Of a stretch of 38,537 nucleotides of DNA, positions 1-6,515 are shown one piece after another; positions within the stretch are counted from its first letter, which is position 1; the number at the start of each line of letters is the position of its first letter. Source of the stretch: Acidilobaceae archaeon (GTDB lineage Archaea > Thermoproteota > Thermoprotei_A > Sulfolobales > Acidilobaceae). Below the pieces are notes generated by a model, which saw nothing but the letters and a program-made list of their open reading frames with translations, ran no database searches and was not told the origin of the DNA. The position numbers and the translations under genes are program-made. The stretch is from the NCBI GenBank assembly GCA_028276165.1, contig JAPYWV010000006.1:1-38537 (forward strand), in the 5' to 3' direction.

Positions 1-1302
1 GAGAACATTAAAGGCTACCCAGGCTGGAGGATGGCTACCAACCTCTTCAGAGACCTTGATACCATAAGAAGACTTCTAGGTGTTGAGAGACTGGAGGATG
101 TGGGGGAGAGGCTTGTCAAACCCTTCATAGGCCCTCCCCCCATAGGTTTAACTGATAAGCTGTCAACACTCTTTGATGTCCTAAAGCTTGGCATGTATAC
201 TCCTAGGAAGGCCTCCAGGGGCTTATTCGAAGATAACGTTATAGAGTCTGAGGGCTTCGATAGGACACCCATACCTAAAATCTGGCCCGGAGATGCTGGT
301 AGGTACATAACCTATGGTCTCGTCCTCTCAAGGGATCCTGAGAGTGGTGTGAACAACATGGGTGTGTATAGGATTCAGATATTAGACGGTAATAGGGCTG
401 TTATGCACTGGCAGGTTCACAAGAGAGGGGCTTTAGCCTGGCAGAAGGCTAGAGAGCATGGTGCTAAGAGGCTTAAGGTGGCTATAGCAGTGGGATCCGA
501 TCCAGGAACTATGCTTACGGGGGCTCTCCCAGTCCCATACCCCATAGATAAGCTTCTCTTCGCCTCGGTGGTTAGAGGTTCAGCTTTAGAGGTTGTAGAC
601 CTAGATGGGGTTCTCGTTCCCGCTAATGCTGAGGTCGTCTATGTCGGTGAGGTTGACACGGAGACCTTGATCGACGAGGGGCCTTTCGGTGATCACACGG
701 GCTACTATACACCACCAGCAAAATACCCTCTCTTCAGGCTTGAGAGGGTGTATCACAGGGATGACCCGATATATTATTTCACTGTTGTAGGTAAACCTGT
801 TCTAGAGGATGCGTGGATCGGCAAGGCAGCTGAGAGGATATTCCTACCATTTATGAGAATGCTGTTGCCGGAGATTGTCGATGTAAACCTGCCACCTGAG
901 GGGCTTTTCACGGGAGGTGTAGCTATAGTATCAATAAAGAAGAGGTATCCTGGTCATGCTAAGAAGGTTATGCTAGGCTTGTGGGGGCTTGGGTTGTTCA
1001 GCCTTGTTAAGGTTATAATAGTTGTTGATAGTGATGTTAATGTCCACGATCTAGGTCAAGTTCTATATGCTATAAGCACGTGCGTAGACCCACAGAGGGA
1101 TGTCGTCGTGATACCCTACGCGGTGACGGACGAGCTAGATCATACGGCCATGGAGAGGGGCTACGGGTCTAAGCTAGGCATAGATGCTACCAGGAAGTTT
1201 AAGGAGGAGAACTACGGTAGAGAGTGGCCTGAGGAGGCTAGCCCTGATCCTGAGACGGTGAAGCTCGTTGACTCTAGGTGGAGAGAGTACGGGATTGACT
1301 AG
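1..1302 (+). CDS. UbiD-family prenyl-FMN decarboxylase (5' partial)
   Basis: UbiD enzymes decarboxylate aromatic or alpha,beta-unsaturated acids using prenylated FMN. The reading frame is open from base 1, and residues before the first ATG (base 31) read ENIKGYPGWR, a typical internal UbiD segment, so the gene starts outside the window and base 31 is not its start. Further family landmarks are the segment NNMGVYRIQIL, the run MHWQVHKRGA that follows it, and DEGPFGDHTGYY, which carries the conserved acidic active-site region (about residue 214-226 counted from base 31). The UbiA gene overlaps its 3' end by 8 nt, so they are co-transcribed and probably serve quinone synthesis. Another possibility is anhydromevalonate-phosphate decarboxylase, a UbiD homologue of the archaeal mevalonate route. 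Family is certain, substrate is not. Confidence 0.92.
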   Translation, partial: ENIKGYPGWRMATNLFRDLDTIRRLLGVERLEDVGERLVKPFIGPPPIGLTDKLSTLFDVLKLGMYTPRKASRGLFEDNVIESEGFDRTPIPKIWPGDAGRYITYGLVLSRDPESGVNNMGVYRIQILDGNRAVMHWQVHKRGALAWQKAREHGAKRLKVAIAVGSDPGTMLTGALPVPYPIDKLLFASVVRGSALEVVDLDGVLVPANAEVVYVGEVDTETLIDEGPFGDHTGYYTPPAKYPLFRLERVYHRDDPIYYFTVVGKPVLEDAWIGKAAERIFLPFMRMLLPEIVDVNLPPEGLFTGGVAIVSIKKRYPGHAKKVMLGLWGLGLFSLVKVIIVVDSDVNVHDLGQVLYAISTCVDPQRDVVVIPYAVTDELDHTAMERGYGSKLGIDATRKFKEENYGREWPEEASPDPETVKLVDSRWREYGID

Positions 1303-2188
1303 GAGGCTGAAGGCATACGTAAGGCTCACTAGGCCTATTACAGCCCTCTCGACGGTACTCGCAGCAATAGGAGGCTTGTTCTATGCAGGTAACCCGCTGG
1401 ATTACGCTGGAATCCACATACCACTACTTGTTGTTATAGGCGTCGCGCTAGCGCATTTTAGCGTTAATGCTTTAAACGACTACCTAGACTATAAGAGTGG
1501 CCTAGACCTGCTGACCCCGAGAACGCCCTTCAGCGGTGGATCTAAGGTTCTCGTAGACGGCATCATGAAGCCTGCGGAGGCCCTAGGGGTTTCATTAGCC
1601 CTCCTACTCCTAGCCTTAGCTATAGGGTTGTATCTAACACTGTACAGAGGGCTCCTGGTGCTGGTGTTAGCCGTTACAGGAGCTCTGATAATAGCTACCT
1701 ACAACAAGCTCCTCGTCAGAATAGGTTTAGGGGAGATAGCGGTATGGGCTAAGGGTGTCCTGGTCTTCGTGGGAGCCCACTATACAATAACGGGGTTTAT
1801 AACGTTAGAGGCTGTAGCCGTAGGCATGGTTTACGGTGGGGTTTCAGCACTCATACTATACGCTAACTTCATCCCAGATGTGGAGGCGGATAGAGTGGTT
1901 GGGAGAAGGACCTTACCAGTACTCCTAGGGGGCAAGGCTTGGCTAGGGTATCTCATGATATCACTAACGCTAACCCTAATACTCGTACTACTGGTCTCCC
2001 TAAGGCTCTTAAGCCCCCTAGCGATCCTAGCATTGATACCGTTAGCTTTAACTTCTAAGGTTGCTCTTAAACTGAAGACAAGCAGGGGTCTCGAGGATAT
2101 AGTAGGAGCTCTAGCGTTGAACACCAGGGTATGTAGGGGTGTTGATGTTATAGTAACGGCTTCTATCGTGATTGAAGCTCTCCTTTAA
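1295..2188 (+). CDS. UbiA-family prenyltransferase
   Basis: An integral membrane enzyme that transfers a polyprenyl chain from its diphosphate to an aromatic acceptor, in archaea usually for menaquinone-type quinones or for digeranylgeranylglyceryl lipids. The protein is almost entirely hydrophobic helices. The first Mg-diphosphate motif is NDYLDYKSGLD (NDxxDxxxD) and the second is DVEADRVVGRRTLPV (DxxxD). I place the start at the TTG at 1295, overlapping the end of the UbiD gene by 8 nt. An ATG at 1268 would give nine extra residues unlike the family and a longer overlap. Pairing with a UbiD decarboxylase favours quinone synthesis (MenA/UbiA role) over lipid synthesis, but this is inference. 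Confidence 0.85.
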   Translation: MTRRLKAYVRLTRPITALSTVLAAIGGLFYAGNPLDYAGIHIPLLVVIGVALAHFSVNALNDYLDYKSGLDLLTPRTPFSGGSKVLVDGIMKPAEALGVSLALLLLALAIGLYLTLYRGLLVLVLAVTGALIIATYNKLLVRIGLGEIAVWAKGVLVFVGAHYTITGFITLEAVAVGMVYGGVSALILYANFIPDVEADRVVGRRTLPVLLGGKAWLGYLMISLTLTLILVLLVSLRLLSPLAILALIPLALTSKVALKLKTSRGLEDIVGALALNTRVCRGVDVIVTASIVIEALL

Positions 2189-2218
2189 GCCCCCGGCCTC
2201 CGTGCTCTAGGCAAGCCA

Positions 2219-2228
2219 CTCTTTTAAC
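2219..2228 (+). promoter_or_regulatory. TATA-like promoter for the RpiB-like gene
   Basis: The run CTCTTTTAAC lies in the 75-bp gap after the UbiA gene. Transcription would start about 26 nt downstream, near 2250, giving a short leader before the TTG at 2264. Assigned by position only. Confidence 0.35.
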
Positions 2229-2263
2229 GCTAACCATTTTTAGGTTGCAAAGCTTACTCCCGC

Positions 2264-2731
2264 TTGGTGGTGGGCTTGCCTGGGAGAAGGGTTGCTGTCG
2301 GCTCTGACGACCTATACCCTGCGGCTAGGTTTGCTGTCGAGTACTTGAAGAAGAAGGGTTTTGAGGTTGTAACAGTAGGCTCCGTTAGGTCTGGTAAGCC
2401 TGAGCCCTGGCCTAGGGTTGCTATTGAGGTTGCAGAGATGGTTGCTAGGGGTGAGGTTGACTGGGGCGTGCTCGTATGCTATACGGGGACTGGTGTTTCG
2501 ATAGCTGCTAACAAGGTTAGGGGGGTTAGAGCAGCTCTATGCAATGATGCTGAGACAGCTAGAGGTGCTAGGCTGTGGAATGATGCTAATGTCCTGGCAA
2601 TGAGCGGTCGTCTCGTAACAGAGGTCTTAGCTAGGGAGATCATCGATGCCTGGCTTTCTGTTGAAAACATTGATGAGAGTGAGAGGGATAACATAGAGTT
2701 CCTGAAGCGGTACGATGAGGGCAGGGGGTAG
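2264..2731 (+). CDS. RpiB/LacAB-family sugar-phosphate isomerase-like protein
   Basis: RpiB interconverts ribose 5-phosphate and ribulose 5-phosphate; LacA/B and others in the fold use different sugar phosphates. The 155-residue length fits. Landmarks are AVGSDD near residue 11, VCYTGTGVSIAANKVRG (catalytic Cys plus phosphate loop) and ARLWNDANVLAMSGR. Two positions that are His in classical RpiB differ: the usual GSDHAG is GSDDLY here, and the usual ARxHNDANVL is ARLWNDANVL. The fold call is firm, but the substrate or mechanism may have changed. The start is TTG 2264; TTG 2276 is an alternative. The flippase follows after 15 nt. Confidence 0.8.
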   Translation: MVVGLPGRRVAVGSDDLYPAARFAVEYLKKKGFEVVTVGSVRSGKPEPWPRVAIEVAEMVARGEVDWGVLVCYTGTGVSIAANKVRGVRAALCNDAETARGARLWNDANVLAMSGRLVTEVLAREIIDAWLSVENIDESERDNIEFLKRYDEGRG

Positions 2732-2746
2732 GGGAGGCTTAGGGGT

Positions 2747-4294
2747 TTGAGTGTATGGGATAGGGTAGCTCGTGGCAGCATAGCACTCTCCATAGGATCC
2801 ATAGTATCGTTAGCGATAGCATCAATAGGTAGTATCATTATAGCAAGAACATTAGGCCCTGAGAACTATGGTTTAATATCAGTGATAATGATAGCACCTA
2901 ACATGCTCATGGTGCTAAGCGATCTAGGCGTATCAACTGCTATCACAAGATACGCTCCCATGAGAGGCTATGGTAACCCATACATAGTGGCGGGTGTCGC
3001 CATCAAGGCTATAACAGGGCTTTTAGCCTCCTTAGCCTTGATGCTAACAGCGGGCTATGTAGCAGAGGCCCTTGGGAGGCCGTACATCGAGCCCTACATT
3101 AGGCTTGCAGCGGTACTTGTAGTGACAAACTCCATAGTATCAGCTGTAACATCAGCCCTCATAGGCTTAGGGGGTTACTTTACCAGCGCTATCATACAAG
3201 CTTCGCTAACAGCCTTAAGGGTTGTGGTTGGAGCAGGCCTCGTTATAGCTGGTTTCGGTGTCCTAGGAGCGGTTCTAGGCCATGTCGTGGCTTGGAGTGT
3301 CTTAGCACTTGTATCCCTAGCGTTACTCCTACACCGTGTAGGTCTCAGCGGTAGGCCGTCGGCTAGGGTTGTGAGAGAGATTCTAGCCTACTCCACACCC
3401 CTCTACATCCCAAGCCTCCTAGGCCTGCCCTTAGGGCAACTCTACTACTCCATCCTAGCCAGGGTTGCGACAAACTGGGATCTAGGGAACCTAGGTGTAG
3501 CAGGTAACCTTATGACGGTTATTGGTAGTATCGGTGGAGCTATATCAACGAGCCTCCTATCAAGCTTCCCATTACTACTAGGTGATAGGGATGGTCTATC
3601 AAGGGCTGTTGAGAAATCGATAGCGTACACAGCCCTCATAATGCCGGCCATGGCTGGGGGTGTTATAGTGTTAGCTGAACCACTCCTACTAACCCTCTAC
3701 GGCCACTCATACGGTAAAGCACCCCTATACGCATCGCTAACAGCTCTAGGCGTAATGCTAGCACCCCTAGGCTCCTACGTGTGGAGTGCATACATGGCTA
3801 GCATAGGTAGAACCGATGTACTCTTAAAAGCTGGAATCCTAGGAGCTCTCACAGGGATCCCGATATACGTCACCCTAACCCTAACAACGGGGGTCGTAGG
3901 GTACATAGTAGCGGGCATCCTAAACTCGCTCATCGTAACAACATACCTACTCACAGTAGCCTTAAACCAGGGTGTCCGCGTAGACCTAAAATCAACCTTT
4001 AGGATGATAACACCAACAGTAATAGCCTTAACAACAGCAACACCAGCACTACTAATACCAGAGGACCCCCTGGTCAGATGGATACTAGCACCCCTAACCT
4101 ACACACTAACACTAGCAATAGTAACCCCCGTGATAACAGGGTCGGAGATGCTATCAGAGATGGCTGTAACACTGAGAAGAGCGGGCTTCATAGGGTCACT
4201 CATAGCACTAGCAATAAACATAGACGTTAAAGTGGCAAGAAAGATATGGGGGTTGAGGGAGTGTGACCCCCTTCCCGCATCCCCAGAGGCCTAG
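2747..4294 (+). CDS. Polysaccharide flippase (MATE/Wzx-like, MOP superfamily)
   Basis: A 515-residue, highly hydrophobic protein with about 14 predicted membrane helices, typical of Wzx/AglR-type flippases that move lipid-linked glycans across the membrane. The N-terminal pattern SIGSIVSLAIASIGSIIIAR followed by TLGPENYGLISV is characteristic of this superfamily. It starts at TTG 2747, 15 nt after the RpiB-like gene. The last ten residues (CDPLPASPEA) and the stop codon are encoded inside the left inverted repeat of the element at 4263-6043. The native tail was therefore probably replaced or extended when that element arrived. Codons near the 3' end are rich in A and C compared with the 5' half. 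Confidence 0.85.
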   Translation: MSVWDRVARGSIALSIGSIVSLAIASIGSIIIARTLGPENYGLISVIMIAPNMLMVLSDLGVSTAITRYAPMRGYGNPYIVAGVAIKAITGLLASLALMLTAGYVAEALGRPYIEPYIRLAAVLVVTNSIVSAVTSALIGLGGYFTSAIIQASLTALRVVVGAGLVIAGFGVLGAVLGHVVAWSVLALVSLALLLHRVGLSGRPSARVVREILAYSTPLYIPSLLGLPLGQLYYSILARVATNWDLGNLGVAGNLMTVIGSIGGAISTSLLSSFPLLLGDRDGLSRAVEKSIAYTALIMPAMAGGVIVLAEPLLLTLYGHSYGKAPLYASLTALGVMLAPLGSYVWSAYMASIGRTDVLLKAGILGALTGIPIYVTLTLTTGVVGYIVAGILNSLIVTTYLLTVALNQGVRVDLKSTFRMITPTVIALTTATPALLIPEDPLVRWILAPLTYTLTLAIVTPVITGSEMLSEMAVTLRRAGFIGSLIALAINIDVKVARKIWGLRECDPLPASPEA

Positions 4295-4457
4295 CCTTGT
4301 ACTAGGCCTCCCCGAGCGGTTTGTCGGATCTCCGCTCGGACGCGCACTCCTCATCCCTCCTATCGGATTCCCCATGCTTGGGGCATCACCTTTCAGGGCC
4401 GGGGGGCCTCGGCTCCAGCGGGTTCACCGGGGCTCCCTCCCCACACCGGCTCTTCTC
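4263..4457 (-). ncRNA. Structured RNA candidate, copy A (downstream of tnpB, same strand)
   Basis: Read on the minus strand this copy matches copy B (5851-6043) over its whole length, with a fully conserved core of about 80 nt. Conserved hairpins are CCGAGCGG/CCGCTCGG with a 12-nt loop, GAGGCCTAG/CTAGGCCTC with a 7-nt loop, and CCCC/GGGG. The 5' helix (4449-4440 with 4422-4415) is kept although its inner loop differs from copy B. The 3' GGGGGTC can pair with an internal GGCCCCC, giving a long-range or pseudoknot contact. It lies about 105 nt after the tnpB stop in sense orientation, the position of an omega-RNA in TnpB loci. The position matching copy B's TATA box is degenerate here, so it may be made from tnpB read-through or from the CTTTAAAG near 4505-4513. 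Confidence 0.55.
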
Positions 4458-4562
4458 CACCTTAATCCTATACGTCTAGGCTTCCAATCTCTTTCCATCC
4501 CCACCTTTAAAGACGAGACTGTCAGTTGTGGGCTTCCATTAACACATTTACTATGCGTACTT

Positions 4563-5624
4563 TTACTTTCTGAGTAAACGTAGTGCCCAGAGTATCGGTA
4601 TCCTATCTCTATTTTCTTCTAAACCACATTTAGAACATTTCATAAGCCTTCCCGGAAGCTCCTCCATTTCAACCTCGCAGTTTGGACATACCCTGCTAGG
4701 CAGTCTCCTGAACTCATATGGTACACCGTGCCATCTAAGCTGTGTCTCCAGTATTTTTATGAACCTCCTCACACCTGTCATTTGTATTTTTGCTTCACTC
4801 CTCGTTAAACCCTCTTCAAGCAGGTCTCTCCAGGACTCCTCTAGTGCCCTGTCTATTACCACCTTGGATTTATGCTTCAGAGCTTTCCTAGCAATCTTGC
4901 TGGCAAGCCATTGCGGGTAGTCCCTTAGGTACCTGTAGAGCTTACTCTTAGCATGTTGAGCCTCAACATCAAGCTTATCACTGTTAACGCCAATCCTAAC
5001 CAGTCTACCGTGGAGCTCCTCTAACCTCACAGACTTCCTGTAGAGGTTGTCTATGAACCTTAGGTCGGGCCTCTCCCGACCCTCAGATACTATCCTCCCA
5101 CCCTTAATCAAAGCCCATACCACTCCGTGCTTCCAGCTATTAACGTCAACTGGTAGCAAACTCTCAGGCTTGTAGGGCTCAACACTCCTCTCAGCAACAA
5201 GCATTACAGCTGGTATACCGTCCTTCAGGCCTAGCATTGCGAATACGATATCACCACCCTCCTCAATCCTATCGTAAACCCATCTTGGTATTGGTGCTTC
5301 AGCACGGCATATGCTCCTGAGCCTCATAACACCCCTGTCTAGGTTTAACACCAGGGGGGCTCCACCATCACCCCTCCTAGCCCCATCTTGTATTCTCAGC
5401 ACTGTCATTGGTAGCCATTGTCTAGCAAACCACCTCTTAGGCTTAGTCCCGAACTCTAGGTTGAAGTTCTTCTTGTAAAGCATTGTGCATGCTGTCCTCG
5501 GTAGGTCTTCGGGGCATATCTTTAGCTCTTTGTACCTGTATGCTAGGTTTGTTAGAGCCTGTAGTCTCAGGATGTCGCAGTCAACGCTAGGCAGTTCTAC
5601 TACCAGGGCTCTCCTCGCAATCAT
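4563..5624 (-). CDS. TnpB-like RuvC nuclease with C-terminal zinc ribbon
   Basis: A 353-residue OrfB/TnpB-type protein, the ancestor class of Cas12. The RuvC-I motif is LLPVDVNSWKHG (Asp160). The RuvC-II region is KVVIDRALEE (Asp258, with Glu262/Glu263 close by), where canonical TnpB has Glu in an IEDL-type motif. The zinc ribbon is CPNC...CSKC (Cys313, 316, 330, 333) and RuvC-III is ENRDRIPILWAL (Asp340), where canonical forms have DxNAAxN. It is a little shorter than the usual ~400 residues. The ATG at 5624 has a strong Shine-Dalgarno GGTGATC inside the upstream AbrB-like gene, which it overlaps by 38 nt, so translation is probably coupled. Nuclease activity is plausible but unproven. Confidence 0.8.
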   Translation of the reverse strand: MIARRALVVELPSVDCDILRLQALTNLAYRYKELKICPEDLPRTACTMLYKKNFNLEFGTKPKRWFARQWLPMTVLRIQDGARRGDGGAPLVLNLDRGVMRLRSICRAEAPIPRWVYDRIEEGGDIVFAMLGLKDGIPAVMLVAERSVEPYKPESLLPVDVNSWKHGVVWALIKGGRIVSEGRERPDLRFIDNLYRKSVRLEELHGRLVRIGVNSDKLDVEAQHAKSKLYRYLRDYPQWLASKIARKALKHKSKVVIDRALEESWRDLLEEGLTRSEAKIQMTGVRRFIKILETQLRWHGVPYEFRRLPSRVCPNCEVEMEELPGRLMKCSKCGLEENRDRIPILWALRLLRK

Positions 5625-5760
5625 CTGAGATCACCAACACCAGAACCCTACGACCTCTAAATGGGGCAATCCTATCCTGGTACTCTACTGGAACATATAT
5701 ACCAAGACCCCTCTTAGTAACCTTCGATACAGAGCCGAAAACCCAAACAACACAACCCAA
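5587..5760 (-). CDS. AbrB/SpoVT-like small DNA-binding protein
   Basis: A 57-residue ORF on the same strand as and just upstream of tnpB. Its centre, SKVTKRGLGIYVPVEYQDR followed by a basic GRRVLVLVIS strand, resembles the AbrB/MazE swapped-hairpin fold (K-V-T-x-R-G ... I-x-V-P ... strand). TTG 5760 is the only possible start, because a TAA is in frame a few codons upstream. A weak AGGTG site precedes it. TATA-like runs on the minus strand lie near 5772-5781 (CTTTTAAAGG) and 5796-5803. The likely role is autoregulation of the element or an antitoxin-like control of tnpB. The fold assignment is by eye from a short sequence. Confidence 0.55.
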   Translation of the reverse strand: MGCVVWVFGSVSKVTKRGLGIYVPVEYQDRIAPFRGRRVLVLVISDDCEESPGSRTA

Positions 5761-5817
5761 ACCAAAACACCTTTAAAAGAACTATACGGGCAAACCTTAT
5801 AAACTTTACGAGCGAAA

Positions 5818-5828
5818 AAGATTTAAGG
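5818..5828 (+). promoter_or_regulatory. Promoter of structured RNA copy B
   Basis: An A-rich BRE-like run followed by AAGATTTAAGG sits about 25 nt before the point where similarity with copy A becomes strong. This predicts a transcript beginning near 5850. It is back-to-back with the AbrB/tnpB promoter region. Confidence 0.45.
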
Positions 5829-5850
5829 CTCGGTCTATACGATTACATTT

Positions 5851-6043
5851 GAGCCGCCCGGTGTGGGAAGGAGGTCCGATGGTCCCACCGGGGCCGAGGC
5901 CCCCCGGCCCTGAAAGGTGATGCCCCAAGCATGGGGAATCCGATAGGAGGGATGAGGAGTGCGCGTCCGAGCGGAAAACCGACAAACCGCTCGGGGAGGC
6001 CTAGTACAAGGCTAGGCCTCTGGGGATGCGGGGAGGGGGTCAC
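5851..6043 (+). ncRNA. Structured RNA candidate, copy B (own promoter, divergent from tnpB)
   Basis: GC-rich, non-coding, with strong local stems: 5857-5861 + 5864-5868 with 5883-5892 (10 bp, UG bulge); 5923-5926 with 5933-5936; 5967-5974 with 5987-5994 (8 bp); 5996-6004 with 6012-6020 (9 bp). The 3' GGGGGTC (6035-6041) can pair with GGCCCCC (5898-5904), tying the 3' end to the 5' domain. The bases just outside 6043 are unrelated to those outside copy A. I could not match it to RNase P RNA, SRP RNA or 5S rRNA conserved cores. It may be a guide scaffold, a transposon-end RNA, or a stable RNA unrelated to tnpB. Confidence 0.6.
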
Positions 6044-6059
6044 CTGGGTAGCTTTAAGC

Positions 6060-6422
6060 CTAAACGTTACCAGCCATCTCTTTAACCCGGAATTTAAGCC
6101 TTCTAGGTTTAATGGAGAACTCCTGCCTACTCTCTACAAGCTCCATAGCTACTTGTATAAGCTTCTTAAGCCTATCGTCTACCAGCCTATAGTAGACATT
6201 CTTACCAACCTTCCTAAACCCTATGAAGCCTAGCCTCTTAACAGCACTCATATGGTATGATACGAGGTTCTCAGGCCTCCCAATAGCCTCAGCAATCTCC
6301 TTAACGGAAGCCTCCCCCCTCTTAGCCAAGTACATGAATATAAGTAGCCTGGTAGGCTCAGATAGCATTTTAAAGAGTTCGCTAGCATAGCCTAAGGTGT
6401 AAGCCAGTCTCTCAGCATCCAA
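6060..6422 (-). CDS. ArsR-family winged-helix transcriptional regulator
   Basis: A 120-residue DNA-binding protein. The core LSEPTRLLIFMYLAKRGEASVKEIAEAIG leads into ENLVSYHMSAVKRLG (recognition helix) and a wing FRKVGKNVYYRLV, the standard ArsR/HTH_5 layout. No CxC metal-binding motif is visible in the recognition helix, so a classical metal sensor is unlikely. A minus-strand TATA (GCTTTAAAAA, 6440-6449) lies about 26 nt before the ATG, implying a leaderless mRNA. It is divergent from the PGI/PMI gene and may control it through the palindrome at 6482-6502. Its stop lies 17 bp from the right end of the TnpB element. Confidence 0.88.
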   Translation of the reverse strand: MDAERLAYTLGYASELFKMLSEPTRLLIFMYLAKRGEASVKEIAEAIGRPENLVSYHMSAVKRLGFIGFRKVGKNVYYRLVDDRLKKLIQVAMELVESRQEFSIKPRRLKFRVKEMAGNV

Positions 6423-6481
6423 ACCCTTCCCACCAAGATGGCTTTAAAAACTCAAGGTTATTAAGCGTTAATACATTACAA

Positions 6482-6502
6482 ACCTATTAGACTCAAATAG
6501 GT
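6482..6502. promoter_or_regulatory. Inverted repeat (operator candidate) before PGI/PMI
   Basis: ACCTATT and AATAGGT form a perfect 7-bp inverted repeat with a 7-nt spacer. It overlaps the start site predicted from the TATA-like GTTATTAAG (around 6456-6465) and the 5' edge of the Shine-Dalgarno site GGTGAGGTG (6500-6508). This is a good position for repression by the divergently encoded ArsR protein. Confidence 0.45.
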
Positions 6503-6515
6503 GAGGTGTTAGGCT

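Larger units (their letters stand above)
4263..6043. mobile_element. TnpB-containing element bounded by ~190-bp inverted structured repeats
   Basis: The left repeat (4263 to about 4457) and right repeat (about 5851 to 6043) are near-identical inverted copies. Both end in the same GGGGGTCAC when read outward. Between them are an AbrB-like small gene and a TnpB-like gene, both on the minus strand. There is no TnpA transposase, and no clear target-site duplication is visible (left flank ...GAGGGAGT, right flank CTGGGTAGC...). IS605/IS607 elements do not carry long terminal inverted repeats, so this is not a standard member. It may be a non-autonomous element moved in trans, a domesticated locus, or an unnamed family. 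Confidence 0.6.

Noticed and set aside
4263-4577. Open reading frames that run through the inverted repeats (4263-4577 plus, 5843-6043 minus)
   Set aside because: They are the same frame in two copies of a GC-rich structured sequence, with no family motif. The similarity is explained by the repeat itself.
5851-6043. RNase P RNA, SRP RNA or 5S rRNA
   Set aside because: The conserved P4 core, SRP helix 8 motif and 5S core are not visible, and two adjacent inverted copies would be unusual for these genes.
4263-6043. A standard IS605/IS607 insertion sequence
   Set aside because: No TnpA or serine recombinase is present, ends are long inverted repeats, and no target-site duplication is evident.
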